Of a DNA stretch of 64,000 bases, positions 48,412 to 57,634 are shown one piece after another. Source of the stretch: Sanguibacter sp. HDW7. GTDB taxonomy: Bacteria > Actinomycetota > Actinomycetes > Actinomycetales > Cellulomonadaceae. The notes beneath the pieces were generated by a model that saw nothing but the letters and a program-made list of their open reading frames with translations, searched no databases and was not told where the DNA came from. Position 1 is the first letter of the stretch. Each line of letters opens with the position of its first letter. Where the stretch lies: the NCBI RefSeq assembly GCF_011300875.1, contig NZ_CP049862.1, positions 3,162,001 through 3,226,000 on the forward strand, read 5' to 3'. The position numbers and the translations under genes are program-made.

Positions 48412-49146
48412 TCAGACGAGACGACGGACCGCGACCGGCTCCGACACCGAGCCGTCCGGAGTCCGACGCACGCGGACGACGCCCGCCGACGCCGTCTCCG
48501 CCACCGCCTCGACGAGCACCCCGTCGCGCCACAGCAGCGCCCCACCGTCGTCGACCCCGTAGCCGTCGGGCAGGACGCCCGACGCGACCGCCTGCTCGAA
48601 GCCCTCGCGCCGGCCCGGCTCCCCGCCGTAGTGCGGGCAGTTCGAGCCCGGCAGGAGGCCGAGCCCGTCCCCGAGCGGCCGCAGCGGCCCGAACGATCCC
48701 GTGCTCGACCCCTCGAACCAGCAGTTGCCGCCCGCCGAGACGCCCACGAGGACCGTCCCACGCTCGGCCGCCTCGGCGAGCAGCAGGTCGAGCCCGTGGA
48801 GGCGCCAGAGGGCGAGAAGGTTCGCGGTCGAGCCCCCGCCGACGTAGACGAGGTCCTGCTCGAGGATCCGCTCGAGGTCGCCCGGGCCGATGGCGTCCGT
48901 GCCGAACGCGTCGGGCTCCTCACGGTTGAAGAGCGTGAGGACCGTCGGGCGGGCGACGTCCGCGAAGACCTCGCGGAAGCGGAGCGCGGGTCCCGGCTCG
49001 TCGCCGCCGGCGGTCCCGACGTAGCAGACGGCAGGGCGGTCCTTGCCCGTGAGCTCGAGCGCAAGCTCGTCGATCGGCGAGAACGGAAGGCCGTGGACGT
49101 GCGGCATCGTGTGGCCGCCGCCGCCGAGGGTGAGGATCGTCGTCAC
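48412..49146 (-). CDS. Peptidase E-like (S51 family) protein
   Basis: A 244-aa protein of the S51/class I glutamine amidotransferase-like fold. LTLGGGGHTMPH starts it, YVGGGSTANLLALWR is followed by VGVSAGGNCWF with the nucleophile Ser of G-x-S-A-G, and PHYGGEPGRREGF carries a His. Members cleave Asp-X dipeptides or act on cyanophycin-like substrates; the specificity here is unknown. GTG 49146. It is separated by 22 bp from the hybrid regulator upstream, so probably in its transcript. Confidence 0.87.
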   Translation of the reverse strand: MTTILTLGGGGHTMPHVHGLPFSPIDELALELTGKDRPAVCYVGTAGGDEPGPALRFREVFADVARPTVLTLFNREEPDAFGTDAIGPGDLERILEQDLVYVGGGSTANLLALWRLHGLDLLLAEAAERGTVLVGVSAGGNCWFEGSSTGSFGPLRPLGDGLGLLPGSNCPHYGGEPGRREGFEQAVASGVLPDGYGVDDGGALLWRDGVLVEAVAETASAGVVRVRRTPDGSVSEPVAVRRLV

Positions 49147-49168
49147 GCCACGACCGTACCCCGCGCCG

Positions 49169-50263
49169 TCAGGCCCCTTCGGCGACCGGGCCCGTCGAGT
49201 CGCGCACGACGAGGCGCGGACTGATGTAGGTCCGGTGCACGGGCCGATCGGGGTTCGCGAGCCGCTTGACGAGCAGGTCGACGGCTTCGTGCCCGACCGA
49301 CTCGCGCGGCGGGCGCACCGCCGTGAGCGCAGGGCTGAACATGCCCGCGACCTCGTCGTCGTACGCGACGACCGAGAGGTCACCCGGGACCCGCAGCCCG
49401 CGGTCCTGCGCGTGCTGGACGATCGCGAAGGCGTCCGGGTCGGAGTGCACGAGCAGCGCCGTCGTGCCCGACGAGACGGCCGTCCGCACGACCTCCTCGA
49501 CGACGAGCGGGTACTCGGGCCGCGAGCTGTCCGGCGCGAGGCGCTCGAAGTGCTCGTCGGCCGAGAGCCCGAGCTCGGTGCACGCGGCCTTCCAGCCGGC
49601 TGCGATCTTCCGCGACGTCGGCGACTGCCGCGACAGCACGAGGCCGACGCGCCGGTGGCCGAGGCCCGCGAGATGATGGACCGCCATGATCGCGCCGAGC
49701 GCATGGTCCGACACGACGGACTCGAGGGCCTCACGGTGCGGTGCGAGGGTCGCCTCGCGCTCGACGAGGACGTGCGGGACGCCCGACGTCGCGAGCCACT
49801 CGACAACCTCGCTCGAGCCCGGTCCGATCATGCGTGGCGCAGCGACGAGACCCAAGAGATTCTCGGCACGCACGAGCCGCTCGAGCATGGGCCGCTCGTC
49901 CCGCGCGTCGTAGGACGAGCCGCGCAGCACGACGCGCAGGCCGTGCTTGCGCGCCTCGATCTCCATGCCGCGCACCACGCCCGGCCAGTAGTAGTCGAGC
50001 GACGGCACCATGACGCCGATCGAGCCGGTGACCTCGGGCTGCGCGTCCCGACCACCGGACGCGCCGCTCGGCGCCACGGGCACGGCACCGCCGTGCACGC
50101 GGCGCAGCAGGCCCTCGGCCTCGAGCTGGACGATGTCACGACGGACGGTCACGGGAGTGACGCCGAGCTCGTCCGTGAGCTCCGCGACGCGCACGACCCC
50201 GTCCCTCTCGAGCGTCGCGAGCAGCGCAGCGCGGCGCTCGGCCGCGAGCGGCGCCCGCGCCAT
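49169..50263 (-). CDS. DeoR-type HTH / LacI-type sensor hybrid regulator
   Basis: A 364-aa regulator with an unusual domain pairing. Residues 1-60 are a DeoR HTH (RRAALLATLERDGVVRVAEL, VTPVTVRRDIVQLEAEGL). Residues 80-364 are a LacI-type periplasmic-binding domain (SIGVMVPSLDYYWPGVVRG, GHRRVGLVLSRQSPTSRK, VVAYDDEVAGMFSPALTAV). It probably controls the uronate-type locus. ATG 50263 has GGGGGAG 7 nt upstream; a GTG at 50281 overlaps the lyase stop and is an alternative. Confidence 0.87.
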   Translation of the reverse strand: MARAPLAAERRAALLATLERDGVVRVAELTDELGVTPVTVRRDIVQLEAEGLLRRVHGGAVPVAPSGASGGRDAQPEVTGSIGVMVPSLDYYWPGVVRGMEIEARKHGLRVVLRGSSYDARDERPMLERLVRAENLLGLVAAPRMIGPGSSEVVEWLATSGVPHVLVEREATLAPHREALESVVSDHALGAIMAVHHLAGLGHRRVGLVLSRQSPTSRKIAAGWKAACTELGLSADEHFERLAPDSSRPEYPLVVEEVVRTAVSSGTTALLVHSDPDAFAIVQHAQDRGLRVPGDLSVVAYDDEVAGMFSPALTAVRPPRESVGHEAVDLLVKRLANPDRPVHRTYISPRLVVRDSTGPVAEGA

Positions 50264-50277
50264 GCTCTCTCCCCCGT

Positions 50278-52224
50278 TCACAGCGTCTCCTCGCTCCCGG
50301 TCATGTGAGCACCGGCCCTGTCGTCGAGCACGCGCGCGACGACGCGCAGCTCCTGCCTACCTGCCGGCTCGAGCTCGAGCCGGGTCACCCTGGTTCCCCA
50401 CACCTGCGCGAGCATCTCGTCGTCGAGCGCTCGCTCCTCGACGCGCACGGTCGTGCCGCGGTCCCAGCCCAGCCGGAGCGGGCGGGCGCCTGCGACGGGA
50501 ACGATCGTCGCGCCGTCGTCGTGAAGCATGACACGTCCGGCGAGGACAAGATGCACGCAGGCGCCGGAGACGTCCGCGTCGGCGCGCCACGCGTCCGTCA
50601 CCTCGACGTACGCCCCTTCCCCGTCGCGCCTCAGGCGCGCCGTCCGGACCCAGCGCTCGAGGCCCTCGACCGGGTAGGCCTGCGCGAGGTCGAGCGTGAG
50701 CCCGTCGTCCAGCCGCGTCGTGCCACGCGCGGCGAACGTGCGGCCGACGCCCTGCTCGGCGCCGGAGATCCGGGGCACGTTGTGCCACGTGCTCTGCATG
50801 GGCCACAGCGTGTAGCGGCGGGGCGAGAAGGTCACGGCCGTGTACGTGGGCCGGCCGACGTCGACGACGACGGGCACGCCGTCGGACGTCACGACGAACG
50901 ACCCGACGTCCAGGTGGTTGTGGTGCTCGGCGTTGTGGCCGCCCTTGACGGCGAGCGCGAGCCCGCGGGGGTCGTCGGCCTGCTCCCGGACGATGCGGAT
51001 CTCGACCGACGGCAGCCACACGTCGGCCGGGAGCGGCGCCCGCTCGGGGCGCGCGTCGCGCCATGCGGTGTCGGTGAGGGCCTGCAGCAGGCGCCCGAAC
51101 CCTGCGGCGACGTCCGCGACGGGGGTGCCGGGCTCGCGGTGGGCCGCGGCGTGCCGGCGGGCGTCGTCGTCTCCTGCGTGCGCGGCGGCACGGTGGAGCG
51201 CGTGCCACGCCATGTCGCGCGGCGGGCGTGCGCGCCCGTCGGCGACGTTGAGGTACCACCCGTCGCCGAGGCGCATGCGGTGCGGGAATCCGAGCGCCGC
51301 GCGCAGGGCCGGCACGCCGTCCGGACCGAGGACGTCGGCTGCTCCGCCCGTCGCGTGCGCAAGGATGCCGAGGGCCTCGATCGCGCGGCACGCGCCGTTC
51401 CACCAGTACTCGTAGCCCTCGTCGATCGCGCCGTCGGCCGGCAGGACGGCGACGTAGCGGTCGAGCCCCTCGACGCACAGCTCGACGACCCGGGCGCGGA
51501 GCGCCGCGTCCGCGGGGTCGTCGAGGAGGCGGAGGGCGGCGACGAGGACGTTGCCGTGGATCCACGGGTTCCAGTTGTGGACGTCCCCGTCGAGGCCGAG
51601 CCAGTGCCAGTCACGGCGGTCGAGGAACGGTGTGATGACGCGGATGCGCGCCTCGCGACGGATCCGTGCCCGCAGGCCGGGGAACCGCTCGTCGAGCGCC
51701 ACGCCGAGGAGATGGTCGGTCCAGGCGAGCTGCCCGACGACCTCGCCCGCACCGAGGTCCAGGTAGGGACGGTCGGGGTCGGGGAGCACCCAGCCGCGGG
51801 CGGCGCGCACGTCGTCGTGCGCGGGCCAGCACCACGAGCTCTGCTCGCAGAGCTGCCACACGAGATCGGCGACGGCATCGAGCCGGTCCGCGTCGCCGGT
51901 CGCTGCGGCGGCGGTCGCGGCGCGGGCGAGACGTTGCTGGCGGCCGGCGACCTGGTCCTCGTAGCCGAGCCGGTCGCCGTCGCCGTGGTAGCGGGCGGCC
52001 TGGGTCGCGGTGGGCACGTGCCAGGGGTCGTCGCGCTCGGCGTCGGCGCGCGTGAGGATCGCGCGGAGCGTCGGCGCGTCGACCGTGGCCCACGCGGTGC
52101 GGTCGGTCGCGGGCGGCACGGGAAGTGCCGCGTCCGCACCGAGGAGGTGGTCGGACGCGCGGGTGCCGGCGGGGAGGCGCGCGTCGAGGGCCGCCGCGAG
52201 CGGTCCGTGGAAGGTCGTGGTCAC
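50278..52224 (-). CDS. Heparinase II/III-like polysaccharide lyase
   Basis: A 648-aa protein with an N-terminal (alpha/alpha) toroid (about 60-380) and a C-terminal beta-sheet domain containing the heparinase II/III signature GGHNAEHHNHLDVGSFVV. It also has WNPWIHGNVLVAALRLL and EGYEYWWNGACRAIEAL, as in the PL12/15/17/21 group. These lyases cut uronic-acid glycosidic bonds by beta-elimination. There is no signal peptide from GTG 52224, so it likely acts on imported oligosaccharides. Polymer unknown. Strong promoter directly upstream. Confidence 0.87.
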   Translation of the reverse strand: MTTTFHGPLAAALDARLPAGTRASDHLLGADAALPVPPATDRTAWATVDAPTLRAILTRADAERDDPWHVPTATQAARYHGDGDRLGYEDQVAGRQQRLARAATAAAATGDADRLDAVADLVWQLCEQSSWCWPAHDDVRAARGWVLPDPDRPYLDLGAGEVVGQLAWTDHLLGVALDERFPGLRARIRREARIRVITPFLDRRDWHWLGLDGDVHNWNPWIHGNVLVAALRLLDDPADAALRARVVELCVEGLDRYVAVLPADGAIDEGYEYWWNGACRAIEALGILAHATGGAADVLGPDGVPALRAALGFPHRMRLGDGWYLNVADGRARPPRDMAWHALHRAAAHAGDDDARRHAAAHREPGTPVADVAAGFGRLLQALTDTAWRDARPERAPLPADVWLPSVEIRIVREQADDPRGLALAVKGGHNAEHHNHLDVGSFVVTSDGVPVVVDVGRPTYTAVTFSPRRYTLWPMQSTWHNVPRISGAEQGVGRTFAARGTTRLDDGLTLDLAQAYPVEGLERWVRTARLRRDGEGAYVEVTDAWRADADVSGACVHLVLAGRVMLHDDGATIVPVAGARPLRLGWDRGTTVRVEERALDDEMLAQVWGTRVTRLELEPAGRQELRVVARVLDDRAGAHMTGSEETL

Positions 52225-52330
52225 CGTGTGTCGCTCCGTCGTCGTCGAAGGGCGGGGTCGGGTCGTGCGGGTCGCAGCTGGTGGCCGTGACGTGAGCCAC
52301 GTTAACGACCATCGTCTGCGATCACAAACG

Positions 52331-52394
52331 ATCATAAAAGAACTATCGAGTCTTGACAATGCGCATGTGCGAACAACTATCTTCGAACTTGTTC
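52331..52394. promoter_or_regulatory. Divergent promoters sharing one -35 element
   Basis: For the lyase (minus), TTGTCA (52359-52354) and TATGAT (52336-52331) have a 17-bp spacer, a near-consensus promoter. For the plus operon TTGACA (52353-52358) is followed after 17-19 bp by CTATCT/TATCTT (52377-52383). The two -35 boxes are the same bases. GAACAA (52371-52376) and TTGTTC (52389-52394) flank the plus-side -10 with TTCGAA in the middle, an operator candidate. GATC-N6-GATC at 52320-52333 lies at the minus-side start. Confidence 0.7.
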
Positions 52395-52456
52395 GGTGAA
52401 TGACCACCGAGCACCCGGTGAACGACCACCGGCAGACCTGCGAGGACGGAGGCGAC

Positions 52457-54355
52457 ATGACCGGCACCACCGCACGGGCTGAGAGCCCGCTCACCGGGTG
52501 GGACCGAGCCCGCTGGGCCGGCCTCGCGGACCACATGCTCACGTCGGTCCGTCCGCACGCGTCCGCCGGTCACGCCCGCATCTCCCTGCCCGGCCCCGTC
52601 GGCGGCTACGGTCACGACGTCGACGGCCTCGAGGGCTTCGCACGCACCTTCCTCCTCGCCGGGTTCCGTCTCACCGGCGAGCGCGGCGCCGACCCCGACG
52701 ACCTCGCCGGCTGGTACGCCGCAGGGCTCGACGCCGGCACCGACCCCGGCTCGCCCGAGCGCTGGCTCCGCATGTCCGAGCACGCGCAGGCCAAGGTCGA
52801 GGCCGCGTCGATCGCACTCGTCCTCGACATGACCCGGCCCTGGATCTGGGACCGTCTCGACAGCTCCGTCCAGGAGCGCCTCGTCGACTACCTCTCGGAC
52901 GCCGTCGGCGACGACACCTACCCCCGCATCAACTGGGTGTGGTTCCGCCTCGTCGTCCAGACCTTCCTCCGCTCCGTCGGAGGTCCCCACTCCCTCGACG
53001 AGATGGCCGACGACCTCGCGACCCACGACACGTTCGTCCGCGCCGACGGCTGGCTCGCGGACGGCGACGAACGCGCCTACGACCACTACACGGGCTGGGC
53101 GCTCCACGTGTACCCGACCCTCTGGGCGCGCATGCAGGGCGCCGCCGACCTCGCCGCACCCCGCCGCGAGCGCGACACCGCGATGCTCGACCGGTTCCTC
53201 ACCGACGCGCTCGCGCTCGTCGGGGCGGACGGCTCACCGCTCGTCCAGGGCCGCTCGCTCACCTACCGCTTCGCCGCCGCCGCCCCCTTCTGGGTGGGCG
53301 CGCTCGCCGAGGTCCCGTCGCACTCGCCGGGCCTCCTGCGCCGCGCCGCGTCGGGCATCACCCGCCACTTCGTCGAGCACGGCGCCCCCGACGCCCACGG
53401 CCTTCTCACCCAGGGCTGGCACCACGAGTGGCTGCCCATCTCCCAGGCGTACACCGGCCCCGGCTCCCCCTACTGGGCGTCCAAGGGCTTCCTCGGCCTC
53501 GCGCTCCCGCAGGACCACCCCGCCTGGACCGCGACCGAGGAGCCCCTGCCCGTCGAGCGCGGCGACGTCCTGCGCGCCGTCCGGGCCCCCGGCTGGCTGA
53601 TCTCCGCGACCCACGCCGACGGCATCGTCCGCACCGTCAACCACGGCACCGACCACGCCCACGAGGGCGACGCCGTCGGCGACGCGCCCCTGTACGCGCG
53701 CCTCGGCTACTCGACCGCCACCGCGTCGTGGACCGACGCCGCGAGCAAGGTCGACCCCCTCGAGCAGTCCGTCTGCCTCGTCACCGCCGACGGCCGCAGC
53801 ACCCACCGTGCCGGCTGGCGCACCCTTGACGTCCGCGTCGACGACGGCCCCGTGCCTGTCGGCGTCGCGGCCTCCGTCGCCGACGCCCATCTCCTCACGC
53901 CCGGCACGCCCGAGCGCGACCACGCCTCGGGGCTCCGCGGCGAGGCGAGCTCGCTCGGGACCCTCACGACCGTCTCGCTCGTCCGCGGCCCCTGGGAGAT
54001 CAGGCTCGTCCGCGTCGACGCCCTCGCCGAGGGAGTCGATGCCGCGGCCCTGACTCTCCGCATCGGCGGGTGGCCGCTCGTCGACGGCGACGGCCTCACC
54101 TCCACCATCGTCCCCCTCGACGGCAGCACCCGCACCGGCTCCGCGACCCGGCACGACGCGAGCCCGCTCGGCCCCACGGGCCACGCACCCTGGTCCGAGC
54201 ACGACGTCGTCGTCGGCTCCTGGACCACCACGATCCTCACGCTCACGCGCGGCGAGGCACCCGCCTCCGTGCACCCGCAGGTCGACCTGTCGACCCCGGG
54301 CCGCGCACGCGTGACCTGGCCGGACGGCGCACGCACGTCGACCGACCTGCCCTGA
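52457..54355 (+). CDS. DUF2264 domain protein, putative polysaccharide-degrading enzyme
   Basis: A 632-aa DUF2264 protein. The N-terminal (alpha/alpha) barrel-like half carries GPVGGYGHDVDGLEGFARTF, INWVWFRLVVQTFLRSVGG and HYTGWALHVYPTLWARM. The C-terminal half is beta-rich. The family often sits in pectin or other uronate loci and is predicted to be a lyase or hydrolase, but its activity is unproven. GGAGG lies 5-9 nt before ATG 52457. It is the first plus-strand gene of the uronate-type operon. Confidence 0.85.
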   Translation: MTGTTARAESPLTGWDRARWAGLADHMLTSVRPHASAGHARISLPGPVGGYGHDVDGLEGFARTFLLAGFRLTGERGADPDDLAGWYAAGLDAGTDPGSPERWLRMSEHAQAKVEAASIALVLDMTRPWIWDRLDSSVQERLVDYLSDAVGDDTYPRINWVWFRLVVQTFLRSVGGPHSLDEMADDLATHDTFVRADGWLADGDERAYDHYTGWALHVYPTLWARMQGAADLAAPRRERDTAMLDRFLTDALALVGADGSPLVQGRSLTYRFAAAAPFWVGALAEVPSHSPGLLRRAASGITRHFVEHGAPDAHGLLTQGWHHEWLPISQAYTGPGSPYWASKGFLGLALPQDHPAWTATEEPLPVERGDVLRAVRAPGWLISATHADGIVRTVNHGTDHAHEGDAVGDAPLYARLGYSTATASWTDAASKVDPLEQSVCLVTADGRSTHRAGWRTLDVRVDDGPVPVGVAASVADAHLLTPGTPERDHASGLRGEASSLGTLTTVSLVRGPWEIRLVRVDALAEGVDAAALTLRIGGWPLVDGDGLTSTIVPLDGSTRTGSATRHDASPLGPTGHAPWSEHDVVVGSWTTTILTLTRGEAPASVHPQVDLSTPGRARVTWPDGARTSTDLP

Positions 54356-54386
54356 CGACGCCGGACGCCCATCCCGGGCGCACGGC

Positions 54387-54404
54387 TGGCCCCACCCGGG
54401 GCCA
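54387..54404 (+). terminator. Short hairpin between DUF2264 and binding-protein genes
   Basis: TGGCCCC and GGGGCCA pair around a 4-nt loop, 32 bp after the DUF2264 stop. A weak attenuator or 5'-stabiliser for the binding-protein message. Confidence 0.4.
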
Positions 54405-54426
54405 CCGACCTCAAAGGAGAGCACGG

Positions 54427-55743
54427 ATGAAGCGCAGGACCCCCATGGTGATCGCGGCAACCGCCGCGATCGCGCTCACCCTCACCGCCTGCGGCGGGAG
54501 CGACGGCGACACCGCAGGCAGCACGAGCGGCGGCGACGGGAAGGTCACGCTGTCCCTCGCCGGCTGGAGCCTCGCCTCGACCCCCGAGTTCAAGACGATC
54601 GCCGACGCGTTCACCGCGCAGAACCCGAACGTCACGGTCGAGCTCAAGGAGTACGACGCGACGAACTACGACACGCAGATGACCGCGGACCTCGCGGCCG
54701 GCACCGCGCCTGACATCTTCGTGCAGAAGAACCTCAAGATGTTCTACACGTACCAGTCCGGTCAGCAGCTCCTCGACGTGAGCGACGTGACGAACGCGCT
54801 CGACGCCGCGACGGGCGGCAAGGATGCGTACACGGTCGACGGCAAGTCCTACGCGGTGCCCTACCGCCAGGACTCGTGGGTCCTGTACTACAACAAGGAC
54901 CTCTTCAACAAGGCTGGCGTCGCCCTGCCCGACGGCTCGTGGACGTGGGACGACTACGCGAACGCTGCCAAGGCCGTCACGACCGGCCTCAAGGGCGCGG
55001 GCTCGAAGGCCCTCGGCACGTACCAGCACTCCTGGCAGTCGACCGTCCAGGGCTTCGCCCTCGCGCAGACGGCCGGCGCCGACCTCGCGAGCGGCGACTT
55101 CTCCTACCTCAAGCCGTACTACGAGCGGGTCCTCGACCTCCAGGACGCGGGCGCCCAGGTCCCGCTCGGCACCGTGACGACGAACTCGCTCACGTACCAG
55201 GCGCAGTTCGGCACGCAGCAGGCTGCGATGCTCCCCATGGGCTCGTGGTACATCGCGACGCTGCTCCAGCAGCAGGCGAACGGCGAGGCCGAGGACTTCG
55301 AGTGGGGCATCGCTCCCGCCCCGCAGCTCGACGCCTCGACCGCCGGCACGTCCGCGACGCCCGTGACGTTCGCCGACCCGACGGGTCTCGGTATCAACCC
55401 GGGCATCGACAAGGGCAAGGTCGACGCGGCCAAGAAGTTCCTCGCGTTCGCCGCGGGCGAGGGCGGCGCGCAGGCGCTCGCCAAGATCGGCATCACGCCG
55501 GCGCTCCTGTCCGACGCGGTCACCGACACGTACTTCGGCCTCGAGGGCATCCCGACGGACGACCTCTCGAAGTTCGCGTGGCAGACGCACGACACCCGCC
55601 CGGAGAACCCGGTCCTCCCGACGACCGCGATCCTCCAGAACATCCTCAACGACTTCCACACGGCGGTGCTCTCCGGCTCCGTGAGCGTCGACGACGGCCT
55701 CGCCGAGGCCGCTGCGCGCGCGAAGTCCGAGGCCAGCTTCTGA
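54427..55743 (+). CDS. Sugar ABC transporter solute-binding lipoprotein
   Basis: A 438-aa extracytoplasmic receptor. The signal peptide ends in the lipobox LTAC (MVIAATAAIALTLTACGG). SLAGWSLASTPEFKTIADAF and MTADLAAGTAPDIF are typical of family 1 sugar-binding proteins. AAAGGAGAG precedes ATG 54427. It belongs to the operon of two permeases, a YesL-like protein and GH88, so the ligand is likely an unsaturated uronic-acid oligosaccharide. Confidence 0.92.
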   Translation: MKRRTPMVIAATAAIALTLTACGGSDGDTAGSTSGGDGKVTLSLAGWSLASTPEFKTIADAFTAQNPNVTVELKEYDATNYDTQMTADLAAGTAPDIFVQKNLKMFYTYQSGQQLLDVSDVTNALDAATGGKDAYTVDGKSYAVPYRQDSWVLYYNKDLFNKAGVALPDGSWTWDDYANAAKAVTTGLKGAGSKALGTYQHSWQSTVQGFALAQTAGADLASGDFSYLKPYYERVLDLQDAGAQVPLGTVTTNSLTYQAQFGTQQAAMLPMGSWYIATLLQQQANGEAEDFEWGIAPAPQLDASTAGTSATPVTFADPTGLGINPGIDKGKVDAAKKFLAFAAGEGGAQALAKIGITPALLSDAVTDTYFGLEGIPTDDLSKFAWQTHDTRPENPVLPTTAILQNILNDFHTAVLSGSVSVDDGLAEAAARAKSEASF

Positions 55744-55752
55744 CATCCCGCT

Positions 55753-55780
55753 CCGGGGGCGCCGTCCGCGGCGCCCCCGG
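55753..55780 (+). terminator. Hairpin between binding protein and permease genes
   Basis: Perfect 11-bp arms (55753-55763 and 55770-55780) around GTCCGC. Same place in the operon as the hairpin at 41328-41355; likely tunes expression between receptor and permeases. Confidence 0.7.
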
Positions 55781-55802
55781 GGCACCTCCCGAAGGAGACC
55801 CC

Positions 55803-56744
55803 ATGTCCACCCTCGTCGTCGACGACGACCGGCGAGCCGGCGAACCCCCAGCGCCGCTCCGCCGCAGGCGCTCCCTGAGCCTCACGCTGCGGTCGACGCT
55901 CGTCGGCTGGAGCTTCATCCTCCCGAACTTCATCGGGTTCGCCGTCCTCACGCTCGTGCCGGTCGTCATCCTCTTCTACATGTCGATGACGAGCTGGAAC
56001 GTCTTCGGCGCCGCGAACTGGGTCGGCCTCGACAACTTCGAGCGCCTGCTCCAGGACCGCAGCTTCCACAAGGCGCTGACGAACACCCTCTACTACGCGG
56101 TCGTCCACATCCCGCTGACCCTCGGGGCGAGCCTCGGCCTCGCGCTCCTGCTCAACCGCAAGCTCAAGGGCGTCGCGTTCTTCCGCACGGTCGCGTTCTT
56201 CCCGTACATCACGTCGGTCGTCGCGATCGCCGTCGTGTGGAACATGCTCCTCAGCCCGGACACGGGACCCGTCAACCAGATCCTCGGCTGGTTCGGCATC
56301 GACGGCCCGGGCTGGACGACGAGCTCGACGTGGGCCATGCCCGCGATCATCCTCGTGAGCGTCTGGCGCGAGATGGGCTACTACATGCTGCTCTTCCTCG
56401 CGGGCCTCCAGACCGTCCCCACCCAGCTGTACGAGGCCGCGCGCCTCGATGGCGCGAGCGCCTGGCAGCGCTTCACCAACGTCACGCTGCCGTGCCTGCG
56501 CCCCACCACGTTCTTCGTCACCGTCATGCTGACGATCGCCAGCTTCAAGGTGCTCGACCTCGTCCTCGTCATGACGAACGGCGGCCCCGGCCAGTCGACC
56601 CTCGTGCTCAGCCAGTACATCTTCAACAAGGGCTTCGTCGAGAACCAGTTCGGCTACGCGTCCTCCGTCGCCGTCGTCCTGTTCCTCATCTGCATCGCCG
56701 TGACGATCTTCCAGTTCCTCGTCAACAAGAGGAGGGAGTCCTGA
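55803..56744 (+). CDS. Carbohydrate ABC permease, MalF type
   Basis: A 313-aa permease with six helices and the coupling loop EAARLDGASAWQRFTNVTLP. The N-terminal tail is Arg-rich. GAAGGAGA precedes ATG 55803. The stop overlaps the next start by one base (TGATG). Imports uronate oligosaccharides with the adjacent proteins; no ATPase gene is in the operon. Confidence 0.92.
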   Translation: MSTLVVDDDRRAGEPPAPLRRRRSLSLTLRSTLVGWSFILPNFIGFAVLTLVPVVILFYMSMTSWNVFGAANWVGLDNFERLLQDRSFHKALTNTLYYAVVHIPLTLGASLGLALLLNRKLKGVAFFRTVAFFPYITSVVAIAVVWNMLLSPDTGPVNQILGWFGIDGPGWTTSSTWAMPAIILVSVWREMGYYMLLFLAGLQTVPTQLYEAARLDGASAWQRFTNVTLPCLRPTTFFVTVMLTIASFKVLDLVLVMTNGGPGQSTLVLSQYIFNKGFVENQFGYASSVAVVLFLICIAVTIFQFLVNKRRES

Positions 56745-57634
56745 TGGCTGCGACCCTCACCCCACCCACGCCCCGCATCGAGGAGCCGCCCGTCGCCGAC
56801 CGTCGACGGAGCCCCCTCGCGCCCGTCGGCCGGGTCCTCGGCTACGCCGTGATGATCATCGCGTCCGCCGCGATCCTCCTGCCGTTCGCGTGGATGATCA
56901 TCTCCTCGCTCAAGTCGAACAACCAGGTCTTCACGATCCCGATCCAGTGGATCCCGGACCCGTTCGTCTGGCAGAACTACCTCGACATCTGGCAGAAGTC
57001 AGACATGTCGACGTGGCTGAAGAACACGCTCATCCTCTCCGTCACGGTGACGTTCCTCCAGGTGCTCACGGGATCGTTCGCCGCCTACGGCTTCTCCCGC
57101 ATCCGTTTCCCCGGGCGCGACGTGCTCTTCCTCGTCTACATCGGCACGATCGCGGTGCCGTGGCAGGCCTACATGATCCCGCAGTTCATCATGCTCTCGA
57201 AGATGGGCCTGTCGAACACCCTCTGGGCGATCATCGCCCTGCAGGCCTTCGGCGCGTTCGGCGTCTTCCTCATGAAGCAGTACTTCGAGTCCGTGCCCGA
57301 GGAGCTCAGCGAGGCCGCCCGCATCGACGGTCTCAGCGAGTACGGCATCTGGCGGCGCATCATGATGCCGCTGTGCGTGCCGGCCATCGCGTCCCTGTCG
57401 CTCATCACGTTCGTCAACACGTGGAACGACTACCTCGGCCCGCTCATCTACCTGCGGGACCGCGACCTGTGGACCATCCAGATCGGTCTCAAGACGTTCA
57501 TCAGCCAGTACAACGCCGAGCACGCGCTCATCATGACCGGCTCGGTCCTGTCGGTCCTGCCGATCGCCGTGATCTTCCTCCTCGGCCAGCGGTACTTCGT
57601 CGAGGGCATCGCCTCCACGGGGGTGAAGGGCTGA
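56744..57634 (+). CDS. Carbohydrate ABC permease, MalG type
   Basis: A 296-aa permease, partner of the upstream MalF-type subunit. Six helices and the EAA loop EAARIDGLSEYGIWRRIMMP are present, with NTWNDYLGPLIYL as in MalG-type subunits. ATG 56744 and the next gene both overlap by one base (TGATG), so three genes are tightly coupled. Confidence 0.92.
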   Translation: MAATLTPPTPRIEEPPVADRRRSPLAPVGRVLGYAVMIIASAAILLPFAWMIISSLKSNNQVFTIPIQWIPDPFVWQNYLDIWQKSDMSTWLKNTLILSVTVTFLQVLTGSFAAYGFSRIRFPGRDVLFLVYIGTIAVPWQAYMIPQFIMLSKMGLSNTLWAIIALQAFGAFGVFLMKQYFESVPEELSEAARIDGLSEYGIWRRIMMPLCVPAIASLSLITFVNTWNDYLGPLIYLRDRDLWTIQIGLKTFISQYNAEHALIMTGSVLSVLPIAVIFLLGQRYFVEGIASTGVKG

